In this document: in pieces, positions 24,050 through 32,037 of the stretch
Layout: the number at the start of each line of letters is the position of its first letter
How positions within the stretch are numbered: the first letter of the stretch is position 1
From: Desulfarculus sp.
Lineage (GTDB): Bacteria > Desulfobacterota > Desulfarculia > Desulfarculales > Desulfarculaceae
Direction: 5' to 3'
DNA: 37,034 bases
Assembly (NCBI GenBank): GCA_016218705.1
Contig: JACRDC010000013.1
Coordinates: forward strand, 1 to 37,034
Notes under the pieces: generated by a model
Databases searched by the model: none
Told to the model about the DNA's origin: nothing
Seen by the model: the letters and a program-made list of their open reading frames with translations, nothing else
Made by a program: the position numbers and the translations under genes

Positions 24050-24063
24050 GTGGGGTGCGGAGG

Positions 24064-26397
24064 TTAGCGCTTGAGGTTGATGAGCTCGGCCAGCATCTCG
24101 TCGGTGGTGCTGATGGTCTTGCTGTTGGCCTGGAAGGCGCGCTGGTAGTTGATCATCTTGACGAATTCCGCCGCCAGGTCCACGTTGGACTGCTCCAGGG
24201 CGCCGGATTCCACCTGGCCCACGCCGGCCTGGCCGGGGCGGTTGACCACCGGGGAGCCCGCCGCCAGGGTGGCGGCCCACAGGTTCTCGCCCTCGCGCTG
24301 CAGGGCCTCGGCGTTGAAGAAGTTGGTGAGCACCACCGCCCCCAGGGTTTGCAGGGTGCCGTTGCTGAACTGGCCGGTGATGAGCCCGTCGCGGGAGATG
24401 TTCAGGGATTGCAGGGTGCCCCGGGGGGCGCCGTTTTGGTAGAGGTAGAAGGTCTCGCTGGAGCCCGCCGACTGGGTGGAGGCGCTGGCCGCGTCGGGCT
24501 TGAAGCTGATGACGATCTCCTGGTTGGGCGTGGCGCCGGTGAAGCTGAAGGCAAAGGTGCGCTTGCCCTCGGTCTCGCTGGTGGGGCTGCCCTCGGCGTT
24601 GGCCGCGAACTCGGTCTGGTTCCACAGGGCGAAGTTGAGGCCCTGGCTGGCGCCCAGGGTGTCGGTGGTGGCGATGGTGAGGGTCTGGCTGGCGCCGGTG
24701 GTGGTGCGCTGCAGGACCAGGGAGGAGCTGCCGTCGGTGTTCAGCGCCGTGGTGGCCTGCACGCCGGTGGCCGTGGAGTCGGCCAGGCCGCCGCGCATGT
24801 GGGTGGTGGGCACGACGGTGCCGGTGCCGGTGCCGGTGATGGTGTAGTTGTATTGGCTGCCGTTGTTGTCGGCGGTGATGACGATCTGGGTGCCGTCCAC
24901 CCGGGCGGTGACCAGGGGCGCCAGGATGGCGTTGGCGTTGATGGCGTCGCGGATGTTGGCCAGGGTGCTGGCGGCGGTCCAGGTGACGGTGGTGCCGTTG
25001 ATGGTCACCGAGCCGGCGTTGCCCACGCCGGGGATGAAGATGCCTTGGGAAGCCTGGCTGGCGCCGTTGATGGTGTTGATCGCGTCGCCCATGGTCCACT
25101 GGGCGTCAGTGCCGCCGGTGAGCCAGTTGGCCGAAGCCACGGGGCTGACGGTGTAGGTGGAGCCGCCATCGGCGAAAATCTTCAGAGTGGGGTTGGCGCC
25201 GGTTGTGTCCACCACGGCGAAGAAGTTGGTGTTGGCGCCGGTGTCGGCATTGATGGCCGCGGCCAGGGCCTGGGCGGCGGCGTTGGCGCTGGCCACGGCG
25301 CCGCTGGTGTAGGTGGTGCCGCCGATGACGATCTGCATGGTGGCGGGCCAAACGCCGCCCGTATTCATGGACATGGACCACGCGGTCTCGTAGGTCTGCT
25401 GGCTGCCCTGGCCGGTGAAGCTCAGGTTCTCGCCGATCCTGTTGCTGACGACCGTGCCGGTGCCGGCCGTGGGGTCGGCCACGCTGGCCCGCGACTGATA
25501 GATGTCGCGGGTGGCGGCGGCGCCGTTGAAGTAATCGGTGGTGCCCAGCAGGTGGCCGTCGGTGTCGAAGCACAGATAGAAGGTGTTGTCGGGCTTGGCC
25601 GTGGGCACCGGGGTGAGGGTGCCGTCGTCGTTCTCATACATGCTCACCCGCCAGACCGTGGCCGTGCCGGTGGGGGTGACGGTGGGGGCGTCGGTGAGCT
25701 TCTGGAAGTAGAGCGAGAGGTTGTGGGCCACGCCCAGGGAGTCGTAGACCCGGCTGGAGGTGGTGTAGTTCCAGGTGTCCAGGTCGCTGGGGTTGAGGCC
25801 GGTGGTGTGGGCGAAGGTCTTGGTGTCCTCGGCGTCCAGGTTGACGCTCAGGTCCAGGGCCGTGGTGGGGATGGCGTCGGACTGCTGGGTGATGATGCGC
25901 AGATCGGTGGGCAACTGGGTCAGGTTGCCCTCGCTGTCCACGTTGTAGCCCTGCAGGCGCAAGCCGTTGGGGTTGACCATGTAGCCCTCCTTGTCCAGGA
26001 GGAACTGGCCGGCGCGGGTGTAGTACAGGCCGCCCACGTTGCCGGTGCTGGTGGTCTGGCTGGTGTTGGTGGCCCCGGTGCCGGTGACCGTGGAGACCCG
26101 GCGCACCCCGAAGAAGCCCTTGCCGTTGATGGCCAGGTCGGTGGAGACGTCGGTGGTCTCCAGGGAGCCCTGGGTCATCATGGACTGCACGTTGAGCACC
26201 CGCGAGCCGGTGCCCACCTGGTTGGAGACCGCCCCGCCGCTGGACAGCGAGTGCACCATGATGTCGCCGAAGTTGGAGCGCGAGGCCTTGAAGGCGTGGG
26301 TGCTCAGGTTGGCCACGTTGTCGGCCACGCTGCTTAAGGCCCGCCCGTGGGCGTTGAGGCCGGCGACGCCGGAATACATGGCTGAAAGCATGCCCAT
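24064..26397 (-). CDS. flgE: Flagellar hook protein FlgE, enlarged
   Basis: The hook subunit. The N-terminus ('GMLSAMYSGVAGLNAHGRAL' then 'SSVADNVANLSTHAFKASR') and C-terminus ('EFVKMINYQRAFQANSKTIS') are typical of FlgE. At 777 aa it is much longer than the enteric 400 aa. The extra part is about 353-535, Thr/Ala/Gly-rich, with segments resembling the flagellin hook IN motif ('GSVTINGTTVTWTAASTLAN' plus 'IRDAINAN', and 'ARVDGTQIVITADNNGS'). The insert probably forms outer surface domains. An AAGGA ribosome site precedes the ATG. The 120-bp gap to flgD shows no promoter. Confidence 0.95.
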   Translation of the reverse strand: MGMLSAMYSGVAGLNAHGRALSSVADNVANLSTHAFKASRSNFGDIMVHSLSSGGAVSNQVGTGSRVLNVQSMMTQGSLETTDVSTDLAINGKGFFGVRRVSTVTGTGATNTSQTTSTGNVGGLYYTRAGQFLLDKEGYMVNPNGLRLQGYNVDSEGNLTQLPTDLRIITQQSDAIPTTALDLSVNLDAEDTKTFAHTTGLNPSDLDTWNYTTSSRVYDSLGVAHNLSLYFQKLTDAPTVTPTGTATVWRVSMYENDDGTLTPVPTAKPDNTFYLCFDTDGHLLGTTDYFNGAAATRDIYQSRASVADPTAGTGTVVSNRIGENLSFTGQGSQQTYETAWSMSMNTGGVWPATMQIVIGGTTYTSGAVASANAAAQALAAAINADTGANTNFFAVVDTTGANPTLKIFADGGSTYTVSPVASANWLTGGTDAQWTMGDAINTINGASQASQGIFIPGVGNAGSVTINGTTVTWTAASTLANIRDAINANAILAPLVTARVDGTQIVITADNNGSQYNYTITGTGTGTVVPTTHMRGGLADSTATGVQATTALNTDGSSSLVLQRTTTGASQTLTIATTDTLGASQGLNFALWNQTEFAANAEGSPTSETEGKRTFAFSFTGATPNQEIVISFKPDAASASTQSAGSSETFYLYQNGAPRGTLQSLNISRDGLITGQFSNGTLQTLGAVVLTNFFNAEALQREGENLWAATLAAGSPVVNRPGQAGVGQVESGALEQSNVDLAAEFVKMINYQRAFQANSKTISTTDEMLAELINLKR

Positions 26398-26517
26398 CGT
26401 TTGATTCCTTTCTGTTGCGCCACCCGGTCCCGGGGGCCTGGCTGCCGCGGTTCCACCCGCTTGAAGCCGCCGACTTGATTTCTGTCCCGCGCCGCCCCGT
26501 GGCGGACGCCTGGTTGC

Positions 26518-27294
26518 TTAACTGCTCAACCCCAACAGGCTCTTGATGTAGGCCAGGGCGCTGTCGCTAAGCGACGAGCTGCTGGAGTCGCTGGTCTGGC
26601 TGCTGGCCGTCTTGGTGGTGACCTGCTTGACCGCCACCACCTTGTCCAGGGCCACGGTGTTGCTGCCCACCATCAGGTAGCCCTTGCCGTCGGTGCCCTT
26701 CTTGTAGCCGGTCACCTGGGCCGTCATTTGCTGATCGCTGACCTTCACGGCGTTGCCCTGGCTGTTGGTGGCCACCACGTAGAGGGTGTAGGTGCCGTTG
26801 GGCGCCACCTTGCCGGCGTCTGTGTAGCCGTTCCACTGGAAGTCGTGGGCCCCGGCGGTCTGCTGGCCCAGGTCCTTTTCGTAGACCGTCTGGCCGCTGG
26901 AGTTCTGCACGATGACCTTGACCGAGGCGGCCGAGGCCAGGGTGTAGCTGGAGCCGCTGACCTGGTCGTCGGTGGCCAGGATCTGGTTGCCGCTGAAGGT
27001 GACGGCCTTGCCCAGGTAGCCCAGGGCCTGGGACTGGGCCAGAGCGTCGGGCAGGGAGCTGATGCCCTCCAGGGACTTGTTGATCTTGGTGAGCTGCTCC
27101 AGGCTGCTGAACTGGGCCAACTGGGCCGTGAACTGGGTGTTGTCCATGGGGTTCAGGGGGTCCTGGTGGGTCATCTGGGCCATGAACATCTTGAGGAAGG
27201 CGTCCTGGCCCATGCCGGTGGTGTTGCCGGTGGTCTTGGCCGTGGTGGTGCTGGAGTCGTATACCTGGCCGGTATAGGTGGGGCTGATGGCCAT
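26518..27294 (-). CDS. flgD: Flagellar hook cap protein FlgD
   Basis: The hook-capping scaffold needed for FlgE polymerisation, exported and lost once the hook is done. The N-terminal FlgD signature 'DAFLKMFMAQMTHQDPLNPM' followed by 'DNTQFTAQLAQFSSLEQL' is clear. The middle has an Ig-like fold segment ('HDFQWNGYTDAGKVAPNGTY'). The C-terminus has a Ser-rich tail that is not usual. Its 258 aa are normal. A strong AGGAGG ribosome site overlaps the fliK stop, so fliK and flgD are coupled. Confidence 0.95.
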   Translation of the reverse strand: MAISPTYTGQVYDSSTTTAKTTGNTTGMGQDAFLKMFMAQMTHQDPLNPMDNTQFTAQLAQFSSLEQLTKINKSLEGISSLPDALAQSQALGYLGKAVTFSGNQILATDDQVSGSSYTLASAASVKVIVQNSSGQTVYEKDLGQQTAGAHDFQWNGYTDAGKVAPNGTYTLYVVATNSQGNAVKVSDQQMTAQVTGYKKGTDGKGYLMVGSNTVALDKVVAVKQVTTKTASSQTSDSSSSSLSDSALAYIKSLLGLSS

Positions 27295-27305
27295 GGGCCT
27301 TCCTC

Positions 27306-29129
27306 CTAGGCGAAAAGATTGATGCGGCCGCTGGCGGCGGTCTGGCCGGCCAGGACGGCCTCGGCGGACTCCAGGCCCTCCAGGGGGTCCGCGGCGCCGC
27401 CGCCCTGCCCCCCAGCGCCCTGGCGGCGCCGGCCGAAGCCGCTCTGGGCCTGGGCCTCCTGGCGCTGGGCGTCGGGGTTGACCATGATCTCCACCCGCTC
27501 CACCTTGAGCCCCTGCATGTCCAACTGCTGCTTAAGCTGGTCCAGGCCGCTCTCCAGGATGTTCTTGGCGGCCACGGTGTCGGTGAGCATGGTGGCCTTG
27601 ACCACCCCGTCCTTGACGGTCAGCTCCAGGCTCACCTCGCCCAGGCTGGGGGGCTTTAGCTCCAGGCGCAGGCTGTTCTCCTGGCGGGCCACCATCTGGG
27701 CCATCTGCTGCCCCACCTGGCGCACCACGTAGCCCGGCAGCACCGAGCGGGCGGGCAGGGCCTCGTCGGCCTGGGTCAGGCCCTGGCTCAGGGCGCCCAG
27801 ATCGGAGCCGGCCTGGGCCTGGGCCACCGGCCGGGGGGTGGCCGCCTGGGGCGCCTCGGCCTCGGCCAGCGCCTCGCCGGCCGCCGCCGTGCCCTGGCCG
27901 CCCGCGGCCTTGGCCTGCCCCTCGGCCTGGCTGGCGGCCAGCTCGTGGGAACCGGCCAACACCTGGGCCGCCGTCTTGGAGGCCAGGACCTGGGCCCCGG
28001 CCATCTGGGGCGCCTGCTCCAGGCCGCCGTCCTGGCCTTGCAGGGCTTGGCGCAGCATGGCCGCTAGCCCCAGGCCTTGGCCCAGGGGCAGGCCCTGTGG
28101 GTTGTTCTGTCCCAGGGCCAGGCCCTGCTCGCCGCCCTGGCCCAAACCCTGGCCATTGAGGGCCGCCTCGGCCTGCTCATAGGCCTGCTGCCAGTGGCGG
28201 GACAGGGACTGGGTCTGGCTGGCCACCTGGGCCTCGATCTTCTGTAGGGTCTGGATGACCTTGGCCCGCAGTTGGTCGGCCCCGCCGGCCTTGGATTGGC
28301 CGTTCTTGGCCAGTAGCAGGCGGCTGGCCAGGTCCTCCAGGCTCTGCCCCAGGCCCTGGTCCTGGCCCTGGGCGGCCACGGAGAACAGGGCCAGCACCGC
28401 CTGGGGCGTGGTGCGCCCCTGGCTGTCGGTGGCCCGGCTCACCAGGCCTTGCACCTGGGCCTGCTCCAGGCCCAGGCGGCCCAGGAGGTCGCGCAGGATG
28501 CCCTGGTCCACGCTCTTGGTCTGCTGGGGGTCGGCCTGGGCCAGCAGCCCCGGCAGGCCCTGCACCACCAGCTTTTCGCCCTGACGGGGCAGGTTGTCCA
28601 TGAACTGCTGTATCTTGTCCTGGTCCAGGCCCAGGTCCTTGAGCACCTGGGTCAGCAGGGGCGCATCCTCCTGGTTGAGGAGCAGTTGGGTGCCCTGGGT
28701 TGGCAGGTACTGGGATAGATTGGCGAAAAGCGCCCCCAGGTTCACGCTGCCGTCGGGGTTGCTGGCCCGGTCCATGAGCTGGCGGGCGTCCTGGAGGCTG
28801 TAGCCCGACTGCACCAGCACCCGCTCCAGCTTGTCGCGGTCGGCGGCGGCCACCTGGCAGTTGTCCAGGGACTGGCCGCTCTGGCGCAGGGCGCTGCCCA
28901 GGCGCTGGATGGGGGTTTCCTGGGCGGTCAGGGTATCGTTGGTCGCGGTCTCGGCCGGGGCCACGCTGGCGCTGGCCTGGGCCGTGGCCGTCTGCCGGCC
29001 GGACAAGCCGGCCTGGGTGAGTTGGGCCATGATCTCTTCGAAGGGGCTGCCCGAGCCCCCCCGGCGAACGCCCTTGAAGGCGGTGTTGAGGGTCTGGCCG
29101 GGGTCTAGGGCGCTGATCTGAGGTTGCAC
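27306..29129 (-). CDS. fliK: Flagellar hook-length control protein FliK
   Basis: FliK is the molecular ruler and export-switch trigger, acting on FlhB. The final part holds the conserved hook-length domain ('NSLRLELKPPSLGEVSLELT' then 'VKDGVVKATMLTD'). The rest is Gln/Gly/Ala-rich low-complexity sequence, normal for rulers. The frame is open to a GTG at 29162, but a sigma-54 promoter would start transcription near 29159, so I use the GTG at 29129, which has a GGAGG site at 5-nt spacing; this gives 607 aa, long for the family (about 400). Hook length scales with ruler length in known systems, so a long hook is possible. Confidence 0.88.
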   Translation of the reverse strand: MQPQISALDPGQTLNTAFKGVRRGGSGSPFEEIMAQLTQAGLSGRQTATAQASASVAPAETATNDTLTAQETPIQRLGSALRQSGQSLDNCQVAAADRDKLERVLVQSGYSLQDARQLMDRASNPDGSVNLGALFANLSQYLPTQGTQLLLNQEDAPLLTQVLKDLGLDQDKIQQFMDNLPRQGEKLVVQGLPGLLAQADPQQTKSVDQGILRDLLGRLGLEQAQVQGLVSRATDSQGRTTPQAVLALFSVAAQGQDQGLGQSLEDLASRLLLAKNGQSKAGGADQLRAKVIQTLQKIEAQVASQTQSLSRHWQQAYEQAEAALNGQGLGQGGEQGLALGQNNPQGLPLGQGLGLAAMLRQALQGQDGGLEQAPQMAGAQVLASKTAAQVLAGSHELAASQAEGQAKAAGGQGTAAAGEALAEAEAPQAATPRPVAQAQAGSDLGALSQGLTQADEALPARSVLPGYVVRQVGQQMAQMVARQENSLRLELKPPSLGEVSLELTVKDGVVKATMLTDTVAAKNILESGLDQLKQQLDMQGLKVERVEIMVNPDAQRQEAQAQSGFGRRRQGAGGQGGGAADPLEGLESAEAVLAGQTAASGRINLFA

Positions 29130-29168
29130 TGGCTCCTCCCTGAGCGTGATGGTGCTGACCACCCGGGA

Positions 29169-29184
29169 AGCAAGCCTGGTGCCA
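29169..29184 (-). promoter_or_regulatory. Sigma-54 promoter of the fliK-flgD-flgE operon
   Basis: The minus strand reads TGGCAC-CAGGC-TTGCT, a full match to the -24/-12 consensus. The predicted start near 29159 leaves a leader of about 30 nt with a GGAGG ribosome site before the GTG at 29129. An AT-rich stretch (29194-29231) lies directly upstream; I see no FleQ-like palindrome in it. Confidence 0.85.
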
Positions 29185-29236
29185 TCCGAGGACGGAAATA
29201 ATTAGGTGCGTATTTGCGGTTGGTTACAAAAGAGGA

Positions 29237-29257
29237 CCCCGCCCGGTCCGGGCGGGG
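29237..29257 (-). terminator. Possible terminator or insulator hairpin upstream of fliK
   Basis: CCCCGCCCGG (29237-29246) and CCGGGCGGGG (29248-29257) form a perfect palindrome. On the minus strand it is followed by TCCTCTTTTG, a weak T-tract. It would stop minus-strand transcripts before they reach the fliK sigma-54 promoter. The rest of the 316-bp divergent gap holds the fliK promoter, a possible 15-codon ORF and a weak TATAGT (29397-29402) that could be a plus-strand -10. Confidence 0.35.
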
Positions 29258-29322
29258 GGGGTAAGTTTTGCCAGGGACGGCAAGGGCGGGCGGCTGTATT
29301 TTTTGCCCAGGAGGCCGGCGCG

Positions 29323-29370
29323 ATGCGCGCCCTTCGCCTGGTTTATCGGCCCGCCCGGGCCGGGGCTTGA
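29323..29370 (+). CDS. Possible 15-aa leader peptide upstream of the sugar operon
   Basis: An ATG with a full AGGAGG ribosome site at 8-nt spacing opens a 15-codon frame (MRALRLVYRPARAGA). Its 3' half can form a CGGCCC/GGGCCG hairpin (29347-29362), and a run of six Ts follows at 29374-29379, 76 bp before the CMP-sugar synthetase start. The order of ribosome site, short frame, hairpin and T-run recalls an attenuator, but the hairpin is short and not adjacent to the Ts. It may be chance in GC-rich DNA. Confidence 0.25.
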   Translation: MRALRLVYRPARAGA

Positions 29371-29445
29371 GGGTTTTTTCATGTGGGCGGGGGCGGTATA
29401 GTTGTAGAATTCCCTGACCAAGGCACGCGGGACGAAAGGCGGGGC

Positions 29446-30180
29446 ATGGGCGGCGAACCCCAGGGGCAAGACGACAACGGCCAGGTGCTGGCCCTCATCA
29501 CGGCGCGGGGAGGCTCCAAGGGCCTGCCGCGCAAGAACCTGCTGCCCCTGGCCGGCCGGCCTCTTATCGCCTGGAGCATCAAGGCCGCCAGCGAGGCCGC
29601 CTGCCGGCCCCGGGTGGTGGTCTCCACCGATGACCCGGAAATAGCCCAGGCCGCCCGGGACTGGGGGGCCGAGGTGCCCTTCCCGCGCCCGGCGGCCCTG
29701 GCCCAGGATGACTCGCCCCATATTGACGTGATCCTGCACGCCGTGGCCTGGCTGGAGCAGAACCAGGACTACCGGCCGCGTTGGGTGCTGTTGTTGCAGC
29801 CCACCTCGCCCCTGCGCGAGGCGGGGGACATTGACGACGCCCTGGCCCTGGCGCGCGCGCGGGGGGCCGACTCGGTGGTGAGCGTGCAAAAGGCCCCCGG
29901 CCATCCCTACCTCATGCACACCCTGGACGAGCAGGGGCGGCTACGGCCCTTTCTGCCCACCCCGCCGGGCTACCTGCGCCGCCAGGACCTGCCGGCCGTC
30001 TACGCCCTCAACGGGGCCATCTACCTGGTGAGCCGGGAGAAGCTGCTCGGCCGCCCGGCCCTGCTGGACCAGGGCACCCTGGCCCTGGTCATGCCGCCGG
30101 AGCGCTCCCTGGACGTGGACACGGCCTGGGACCTGCGCCTGGCCCGCCTGGTGCTGGAGGAGAAACATGGCCGGGCCTGA
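29446..30180 (+). CDS. CMP-nonulosonate-type cytidylyltransferase (NeuA/PseF/LegF family)
   Basis: A 244-aa nucleotidyltransferase that activates an acidic sugar with CTP. The signature 'ITARGGSKGLPRKN' (18-31) is the nucleotide-binding motif of CMP-sialic, pseudaminic and legionaminic acid synthetases. 'LLLQPTSPLR', 'YALNGAIYLV' and 'DVDTAWDL' also fit. The frame extends upstream, but I start at the ATG with an AAAGG site. It overlaps the epimerase gene by 14 bp. The exact sugar cannot be told. Next to flagellar genes, flagellin glycosylation is a fair guess; lipopolysaccharide or capsule is equally possible. No matching synthase (NeuB/PseI/LegI) is in the window. Confidence 0.85.
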   Translation: MGGEPQGQDDNGQVLALITARGGSKGLPRKNLLPLAGRPLIAWSIKAASEAACRPRVVVSTDDPEIAQAARDWGAEVPFPRPAALAQDDSPHIDVILHAVAWLEQNQDYRPRWVLLLQPTSPLREAGDIDDALALARARGADSVVSVQKAPGHPYLMHTLDEQGRLRPFLPTPPGYLRRQDLPAVYALNGAIYLVSREKLLGRPALLDQGTLALVMPPERSLDVDTAWDLRLARLVLEEKHGRA

Positions 30181-31384
30181 GAGGCGCGCGGGCGGTCCAG
30201 GGGCACCCGCGCCCAGGCGCATCGGGGTGGTCACCACCTCGCGGGCCGACTATGGCATCTACCGCCCCCTGCTGCGCGGCATCCTGGCCGAGCCCGGCCT
30301 GGAGCTTCTGCTCATCGTCTCGGGCATGCACCTCTGCCCCCGCTTCGGGCTGACGGTGACCGAGATCGAGGCCGAGGGCCTGCCCATCGCCGCCCGCGTG
30401 GAGACCCTGCTGGAAGGCGACACGCCCCTGGACGTGGCCGGCTCCCTGGGCCTGGCCGTGGGGCGCCTGGCCCCGGTGCTGCACCAGCTCGGGCCGGACC
30501 TGCTTCTGGTCCTGGGCGACCGCTTCGAGATGTTCGCCGCGGCCTGCGCGGCGGCGCCGCTCAAGCTGCCCCTGGCCCACCTGCACGGCGGCGAGCTGAC
30601 CCAGGGAGCCCTGGACGACGCCTTCCGCCACGCCATGACCAAGCTCAGCCACCTGCACTTCGTGGCCACCCGGGAGTACGCCCACCGGGTGACGCAGATG
30701 GGCGAGGAGCCCTGGCGGGTGACGGTCTCCGGGGCCTTGGGCCTGGTCAACCTGGAGGCCATCAAGCCCCTGGACCGGGCCGCCCTGGAGGCCCGCCTGG
30801 GCCTGGCCCTGGAGCCGGCCCCCCTGCTGGTCACCTTCCACCCCGAGACCCTGGCCGCCGCCACGCCCCTGGACCAGGCCGAGGAGCTGCTGGCCGCCTT
30901 GGCCGGCCAAGCGCGGCCCCTGGTCTTCTCCCTGCCCAACGCCGACGCCGGAGGGGTGGCCCTGGCCCGGCGCTTCAAGGAGTTCGTGGCCGCCCGGCCC
31001 GGCGCGGTCATCGGCGACAACCTGGGCACCCAGGCCTACTTCAGCCTCATGGACATTTCGGCGGCCATGGTGGGCAACTCCAGCAGCGGCATCATCGAGG
31101 CGCCCTCCTTCAAGCTGCCGGTGGTGAACATCGGCACCCGCCAGGACGGACGCCTGCGGGCGGCCAACGTCATTGACGTGCCCTGCCAGCGCCAGGACAT
31201 AGCCCAGGGCCTCGAGAGGGCCTGTTCGCCGGCCTTCCGGCAAGGGCTCGACAACCTGGTCAACCCCTACTGGCGGCCCGACCCCGTGGGCGCCATCCTG
31301 GGGCGCCTCAAGGCCGTGGACCTGGGGCCGGGGCTCATCAACAAACGTTTCCACGACCTGGCCCCGGAGGAGGAGCAGCCATGA
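30167..31384 (+). CDS. neuC: Hydrolysing UDP-N-acetylglucosamine 2-epimerase (NeuC/LegG type)
   Basis: Releases UDP from UDP-GlcNAc or a UDP-diNAc-bacillosamine-like sugar while inverting C2, making the ManNAc-type precursor of nonulosonic acids. After a basic 17-residue lead, 'RIGVVTTSRADYGIYRPLL' is the NeuC start. 'LGDRFEMFAAACAA', 'HLHGGELTQGALDDAFRHAM' and 'GNSSSGIIEAPSFKLPVVNI' followed by 'GTRQDGR' are close to the family signatures. Its 405 aa are slightly long. It overlaps both neighbours (14 and 4 bp), so it is strongly coupled. The NeuC form, not the WecB form, is favoured by 'SRADYG'. Confidence 0.9.
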   Translation: MAGPERRAGGPGAPAPRRIGVVTTSRADYGIYRPLLRGILAEPGLELLLIVSGMHLCPRFGLTVTEIEAEGLPIAARVETLLEGDTPLDVAGSLGLAVGRLAPVLHQLGPDLLLVLGDRFEMFAAACAAAPLKLPLAHLHGGELTQGALDDAFRHAMTKLSHLHFVATREYAHRVTQMGEEPWRVTVSGALGLVNLEAIKPLDRAALEARLGLALEPAPLLVTFHPETLAAATPLDQAEELLAALAGQARPLVFSLPNADAGGVALARRFKEFVAARPGAVIGDNLGTQAYFSLMDISAAMVGNSSSGIIEAPSFKLPVVNIGTRQDGRLRAANVIDVPCQRQDIAQGLERACSPAFRQGLDNLVNPYWRPDPVGAILGRLKAVDLGPGLINKRFHDLAPEEEQP

Positions 31385-32037
31385 ACGACCAGGCCCCGCG
31401 CTGCCTGCTCTTGGGCGGGGGCGGCCACGCCCGGGTGCTGATCGACGGACTACTGGAATCGGGCGCGGCCCGGCCGGTGGCCATCCTGGACTCCGATCCG
31501 GCCAAGCAGGGCACAGACATCTACGGCGTGCCGGTGCTGGGCGGCGACGACAGGCTGGCCGAGGTGGTGGGCCAGGGGGTGCGCCACTTCCTGGTGGGCC
31601 TGGGCGGCGTGCGCCACAACCAACCCCGCGCCCGTCTCTTCGCCCAGGGCCTGGCCGCCGGGCTCACCCCCCTGACCTTCAGGCACCCCACGGCCTTCCA
31701 ATCGCCCCGGGCCGTGGTGGGCCAGGGCTGCCAGCTCTTTCCCCTTTGCGCGGTCAACGCCGGGGCCAGCCTGGGGCAGAACGTCATCGTCAACAGCCAG
31801 GCCCTGGTGGAGCATGACTGCCAGCTCGCCGACCACGTGCACCTGGCCAGCGGCGCCCGCCTGTGCAGCACCGTGCGCGTGGGCACCGGCGCCCATATAG
31901 GCGCCGGGGCCGTGGTCAAGCAACTGGTCACCATCGGGGCCTGGGCCGTGGTGGGGGCCGGGGCGGTGGTGCTGGCCGACGTGCCCGCCGGCGCCTTGGT
32001 GGGCGGGGTGCCGGCCCGGCCCCTGGGCCAGCCGTGA
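31381..32037 (+). CDS. neuD: NeuD/PglD-type sugar O- or N-acetyltransferase
   Basis: A 218-aa protein. The N-terminal Rossmann-like part begins 'CLLLGGGGHARVLIDGLLES', the mark of NeuD/PglD. The C-terminal half is a left-handed beta helix of hexapeptide repeats ('AVVGQGCQLFPLCAVNAGAS', 'VRVGTGAHIGAGAVVKQLVT'), with the probable catalytic histidine in 'VEHDC'. It would acetylate a nonulosonic acid or its amino-sugar precursor. It overlaps neuC by 4 nt (ATGA) and gmhB by 1 nt. Confidence 0.87.
   Translation: MNDQAPRCLLLGGGGHARVLIDGLLESGAARPVAILDSDPAKQGTDIYGVPVLGGDDRLAEVVGQGVRHFLVGLGGVRHNQPRARLFAQGLAAGLTPLTFRHPTAFQSPRAVVGQGCQLFPLCAVNAGASLGQNVIVNSQALVEHDCQLADHVHLASGARLCSTVRVGTGAHIGAGAVVKQLVTIGAWAVVGAGAVVLADVPAGALVGGVPARPLGQP

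Noticed and set aside
23977-26337. Plus-strand open frame of 786 codons opposite flgE
   Set aside because: Antisense of flgE; low-complexity Gly/Val/Ala/His sequence with no recognisable domain.
29343-29350. Minus-strand GCCGATAA, a perfect sigma-28 -10
   Set aside because: The matching TAAA at 15-nt spacing is absent (CAAG), it overlaps the possible leader frame, and a hairpin lies between it and fliK.
30089-31354. Minus-strand open frame of 421 codons opposite neuC
   Set aside because: Antisense shadow; neuC has clear family motifs.
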